This document shows, piece after piece, positions 60,408-64,000 of a stretch of 64,000 nt of DNA (position 1 is the first letter of the stretch; every line of letters starts with the position of its first letter). Origin of the DNA: Otariodibacter sp. (GTDB taxonomy: Bacteria > Pseudomonadota > Gammaproteobacteria > Enterobacterales > Pasteurellaceae); assembly GCF_029256985.1 (NCBI RefSeq), contig NZ_JARIDQ010000041.1:1-64000 (forward strand), written 5' to 3'. The notes below the pieces were generated by a model, which saw only the letters and a list, made by a program, of their open reading frames with translations, was not told the DNA's origin and made no database searches. The translations under genes and the position numbers were made by a program.

Positions 60408-60427
60408 ATCGAGGATATTTTCTCGAT
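60408..60427 (+). promoter_or_regulatory. 5' leader hairpin of sxy/tfoX
   Basis: ATCGAG / CTCGAT with 8-nt loop, ending 29 nt before the ATG. Confidence 0.5.
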
Positions 60428-60456
60428 TAATTAACTTATAACCTGTGGGGACTCTA

Positions 60457-61098
60457 ATGACTTATATAGAAACACAAACACAAGAAATTCGCAACTTACT
60501 TCTACCCATACTTGGCCAAACTACTGCTAAAACTTATTTTTCTTACTATGGAATATTCAAAGATTACATCATGATAGGATTATATAAAGAAGGGTTATTC
60601 TATCTAAAAATTTCGGAAAAATTCTTTTCAGATTTGACCAAATATCAAGGTATCATTAGTTTATCAGATCCCAATATTAAACAATCAAATAAATATTATT
60701 TTATGCCTCAAATGATCCTGAATAATATAGAAAAGTATAGTAATTGGTTTACTGATAGCTTTGCTGACATAAAACAAGCAAAAGATATATCTTATCTCCA
60801 AAAAAGAAATAGAATCAGTTCATTACCAAATATGAATCTAAATTTAGCGAGAATACTAAAAAAGGTAAATATTATAACGAAAGAAGATTTAATTGATAAA
60901 GGAGAAATTTGTATTTTTGTTGAACTCATCAAACTTGGTCTAGATGTAGATCATATTATTTTATTCAAACTATATGGAGCAATAAATAATCAATTTATTT
61001 ATACCATGTCGACCAATATAAAAGAGCTCCTACTTAAAGATGCAAATCAAGCTTTGAATCATGCAGGGCTTCGAAAACGCTTTAATACAAATTTATGA
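60457..61098 (+). CDS. tfoX: TfoX/Sxy family competence regulator
   Basis: TfoX-N like YFSYYGIFKDYIMIGLYKEGLFYLKIS and TfoX-C like LPNMNLNLARILKKVNIITKEDLIDKG...VELIKLGLD; length close to H. influenzae Sxy; ATG at 60457 preferred over GTG 60445. Confidence 0.85.
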   Translation: MTYIETQTQEIRNLLLPILGQTTAKTYFSYYGIFKDYIMIGLYKEGLFYLKISEKFFSDLTKYQGIISLSDPNIKQSNKYYFMPQMILNNIEKYSNWFTDSFADIKQAKDISYLQKRNRISSLPNMNLNLARILKKVNIITKEDLIDKGEICIFVELIKLGLDVDHIILFKLYGAINNQFIYTMSTNIKELLLKDANQALNHAGLRKRFNTNL

Positions 61099-61214
61099 TC
61101 CAAATCACAAAATTTATAAAAAACATAAGGGAATCTTTTGTATATCATTTCTTTATTATTTTGTGGATGCTAACATTCGCTTGGTCATTATTTATCAAAT
61201 CTTAGGAGAAAATC

Positions 61215-62609
61215 ATGGAATTTCGTATCGAAAAAGACACGATGGGTGAAGTCAAAGTACCAGCTAATCGCTATTGGGCTGCACAAACAGAGCGATCACG
61301 TAATAATTTTAAAATTGGTCCCGAAGGTTCTATGCCTAAAGAAATTATTGAAGCATTTGGTTATCTGAAAAAAGCTGCTGCTTATGCAAACCATGATTTA
61401 GGTGTTCTTCCTGTAGAAAAACGTGATCTTATTTCGACTGCTTGTGATGAAATTTTAGCAAATAAACTTGAAGGAGAATTCCCTCTTGTTATTTGGCAAA
61501 CTGGTTCAGGTACTCAATCTAATATGAATGTGAACGAGGTGGTCGCTAACCGAGCTCATGTTTTAAATGGCGGAAAGTTAGGTGAAAAATCTATTATCCA
61601 TCCGAATGATGACGTTAATAAATCACAATCTTCTAATGACACTTATCCAACAGCAATGCATATTGCTGCATACAAGAAAGTAGTAGAACATACACTTCCA
61701 GCAGTAAAACGTTTACAAAAAACATTATCTGAAAAATCAGAAGCGTTTAAAGATGTCGTAAAAATTGGTCGTACTCATTTAATGGATGCCACTCCACTCA
61801 CTCTTGGACAAGAATTTTCTGCTTATGTTGCCCAATTATCATTTGGTATTAAAGCATTAGAAAATACTTTGCCTCATTTATCTCAATTGGCGTTAGGTGG
61901 TACTGCGGTTGGTACAGGATTAAATACCCCAAAAGGATACGATGTAAAGGTTGCAGAGTATATTGCTAAATTTACAGGTTTACCGTTTGTTACTGCACAA
62001 AATAAATTTGAAGCTTTAGCAACTCATGATGCAATTGTAGAAACTCACGGAGCATTAAAGCAATTAGCAGTTTCATTATATAAAATTGCTAGTGATATTC
62101 GATTGTTAGCCTCAGGTCCTCGCTCAGGTATTGGTGAAATTTTAATTCCTGAAAATGAGCCAGGCTCATCAATTATGCCAGGTAAAGTGAATCCAACCCA
62201 ATGTGAAGCAATGACCATGGTATGTGCACAAGTATTAGGTAATGATACAACTATCTCATTTGCAGGAACACAAGGACATTTTCAGTTAAATGTGTATAAA
62301 CCTGTTATGGCATTCAATTTCCTACAATCAGCTCAATTATTAGGAGATGTTTGTATCTCATTTGACGAACACTGTGCATCTGGCATTGAACCAAATTATC
62401 CAAGAATTAAACAACAATTAGAACAATCTTTAATGTTAGTTACTGCATTGAATACTCATATTGGATATGAAAATGCAGCTAAAATAGCTAAAACAGCACA
62501 CAAAAATGGTACAACATTAAAAGAAGAAGCTATTAACTTAGGATTGTTAACTGCAGAGCAGTTTGATGAATGGGTTAGACCAGAAGATATGGTGGGTAGC
62601 TTAAAATAA
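61215..62609 (+). CDS. fumC: Class II fumarate hydratase
   Basis: [42 protein letters not shown]. Confidence 0.98.
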   Translation: MEFRIEKDTMGEVKVPANRYWAAQTERSRNNFKIGPEGSMPKEIIEAFGYLKKAAAYANHDLGVLPVEKRDLISTACDEILANKLEGEFPLVIWQTGSGTQSNMNVNEVVANRAHVLNGGKLGEKSIIHPNDDVNKSQSSNDTYPTAMHIAAYKKVVEHTLPAVKRLQKTLSEKSEAFKDVVKIGRTHLMDATPLTLGQEFSAYVAQLSFGIKALENTLPHLSQLALGGTAVGTGLNTPKGYDVKVAEYIAKFTGLPFVTAQNKFEALATHDAIVETHGALKQLAVSLYKIASDIRLLASGPRSGIGEILIPENEPGSSIMPGKVNPTQCEAMTMVCAQVLGNDTTISFAGTQGHFQLNVYKPVMAFNFLQSAQLLGDVCISFDEHCASGIEPNYPRIKQQLEQSLMLVTALNTHIGYENAAKIAKTAHKNGTTLKEEAINLGLLTAEQFDEWVRPEDMVGSLK

Positions 62610-62634
62610 AACTAATTCATTAAATAAAAATAGG

Positions 62635-62671
62635 AAGAGTTTTATTTCTTTCAGCAGTAAATAAAACTCTT
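62635..62671. terminator. Bidirectional terminator between fumC and sfsA
   Basis: AAGAGTTTTATTT / AAATAAAACTCTT perfect 13-bp stem. Confidence 0.75.
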
Positions 62672-62722
62672 CTTATTAACTATCCAAAAGAGATCCAATA
62701 TTAAATATACTACCTATCATTT

Positions 62723-63430
62723 TTACAATAAATGCCTTAAATTCACCCCTAAAGGTATACAACCGTTAAACTCAAATTCTGCTTTATAAATTAGTATATT
62801 AACTCCTTTTCGGATAGCCTGATCTAATAACTCTGAATACACTTTATCTATATGTTCAGCTATCTTAAAACTTGTAATGCCTGAATGTAAAATTGCAAAT
62901 AAGATAACTGCTTGTTTATTTTGTTTGGGTAATAACGCAAGTTCTCTCAGATGCTTTTGCCCCCTCTCTGTTTTAGTATCTGGAAACATGCCTATGCCAT
63001 TATCTGTCAATAATGTGGTCGATTTTACCTCTACAAAACAATCATCCATTCCAGCTTGTTTCAATAAAAAGTCAATACGACTACCCTCTTCTCCATATTT
63101 CTGCTCAGGTAAAATATGTGTATATTCTGCTAACTCGCTGATCCATCTATTTTCTAATGCCTCTGCCACTAACTGATTCGCTCTTTGAGTATTCACACAA
63201 ATCAAATCACCTGAAGTCGTTTGAGTTAATTCCCAAGTATTAGGATATTTTCTTTTCGGATTATCGGAAGTAGAAAACCATACAGTATCACCTTCATTTG
63301 CACAGCCTGTCATTGCTCCTGTATTTGGGCAATGAATTGTAATCGTTTCTCCAGTAGGTAAAAGTATGTCTGCTAAAAAACGTTTATAACGACGAAGAAG
63401 TACTCCTTTAGATAAATTTGGAAGTTGCAT
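62723..63430 (-). CDS. sfsA: Sugar fermentation stimulation protein
   Basis: [10 protein letters not shown]-type N-terminus, [35 protein letters not shown] motifs. Confidence 0.95.
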   Translation of the reverse strand: MQLPNLSKGVLLRRYKRFLADILLPTGETITIHCPNTGAMTGCANEGDTVWFSTSDNPKRKYPNTWELTQTTSGDLICVNTQRANQLVAEALENRWISELAEYTHILPEQKYGEEGSRIDFLLKQAGMDDCFVEVKSTTLLTDNGIGMFPDTKTERGQKHLRELALLPKQNKQAVILFAILHSGITSFKIAEHIDKVYSELLDQAIRKGVNILIYKAEFEFNGCIPLGVNLRHLL

Positions 63431-63460
63431 AGTTAAAATTCTTAATTAAGGTAATAAAAA

Positions 63461-63489
63461 ACCACCTTACGATAAGTCATAGAGGTGGT
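63461..63489 (-). terminator. Terminator after the YqaE-like gene
   Basis: ACCACCT / AGGTGGT stem with A-run at left (U-run on the minus strand). Confidence 0.6.
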
Positions 63490-63509
63490 ATAATAATATT
63501 CAAAAACAA

Positions 63510-63698
63510 CTAGTTAGCTGAGCTATTTTTGATTTTTTGATCGGTGTTATATTGAGATAAAGCGTAAACAGCCCAAATTGTTGCGGGAATCCAACCTAAT
63601 ACAGTAATTTGTAAAATCAAACAGATAATACCCGAAATTGGACGTCCAATGGTAAAAAAAGTTAACCATGGTAATAAAAAAGCAATTAATAAACGCAT
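63510..63698 (-). CDS. YqaE/Pmp3 family small membrane protein
   Basis: 62 aa, two hydrophobic segments, LGWIPATIWAVYAL motif typical of the family. Confidence 0.8.
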   Translation of the reverse strand: MRLLIAFLLPWLTFFTIGRPISGIICLILQITVLGWIPATIWAVYALSQYNTDQKIKNSSAN

Positions 63699-63871
63699 AA
63701 TACTCCTTTCTAATTAAAATCATTAACTGTATAAAACAGCACTAAATTTTTACTATTTTTTTATCTTTTTGTCAAAAGATAAAATAAAATCGAGTTATGA
63801 CAGATTACCAAGATATATTACAATCATACTGAATTAACTCATCATAATAATATCAAGGCTAACAGTAGTTA

Positions 63872-64000
63872 TGAAAAAACAGCCTATTTATCCCCTAGCG
63901 CAAGCAAAAGTATCTGATATTTTTGCTTTATCAGTTTTAAATTGGTACCGACAACACGGTCGTAAACATCTTCCTTGGCAACAAAATAAAACGTTTTATG
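63872..64000 (+). CDS. mutY: Adenine DNA glycosylase, N-terminal fragment cut by the window edge
   Basis: Own translation MKKQPIYPLAQAKVSDIFALSVLNWYRQHGRKHLPWQQNKTFY; VLNWYxxHGRKxLPWQ matches MutY. Confidence 0.85.

Noticed and set aside
61061-61249. 62-aa ORF between sxy and fumC
   Set aside because: Overlaps both gene ends out of frame and shows no recognisable domain; likely noncoding.

Overview
Chromosomal window of an AT-rich Pasteurellaceae-type genome. It carries many copies of the ACAAGCGGT-type DNA uptake signal, which points to the Actinobacillus pleuropneumoniae / Mannheimia / H. ducreyi side of the family. Almost all of it is conserved housekeeping DNA: murI next to an rrn promoter and boxA leader at the left edge; ubiC; recG, spoT and rpoZ; asnA/asnC; udp; ubiF-like; comM; holB-tmk-mltG; lipA-lipB-ybeD-dacA-rlpA-rodA-mrdA-rlmH-rsfS; rplJL-rpoBC; tldD, lysA and lptM; rplS-trmD-rimM-rpsP; and the contiguous S10-spc-alpha ribosomal protein clusters; then a tfoX/sxy homologue, fumC, sfsA and the start of mutY. 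I saw no CRISPR array, prophage, transposon or tRNA gene. The least ordinary loci are: (i) a sodium:solute symporter plus an orphan FrdA/NadB-like flavoprotein behind a perfect operator-like dyad; (ii) an ECF sigma factor and small HxxxCxxC anti-sigma-like protein divergent from msrPQ, with an ECF-type promoter candidate; (iii) CRP-S-like sites upstream of both sxy/tfoX and comM, plus a leader hairpin before sxy; (iv) inverted pairs of uptake sequences acting as candidate terminators or attenuators, including one between rpoB and rpoC; (v) an RlpA-like protein with a long lysine-rich region and no lipobox. I did not find convincing evidence of a wholly new multi-gene system. All calls come from reading the sequence and the supplied translations; no database search was run.
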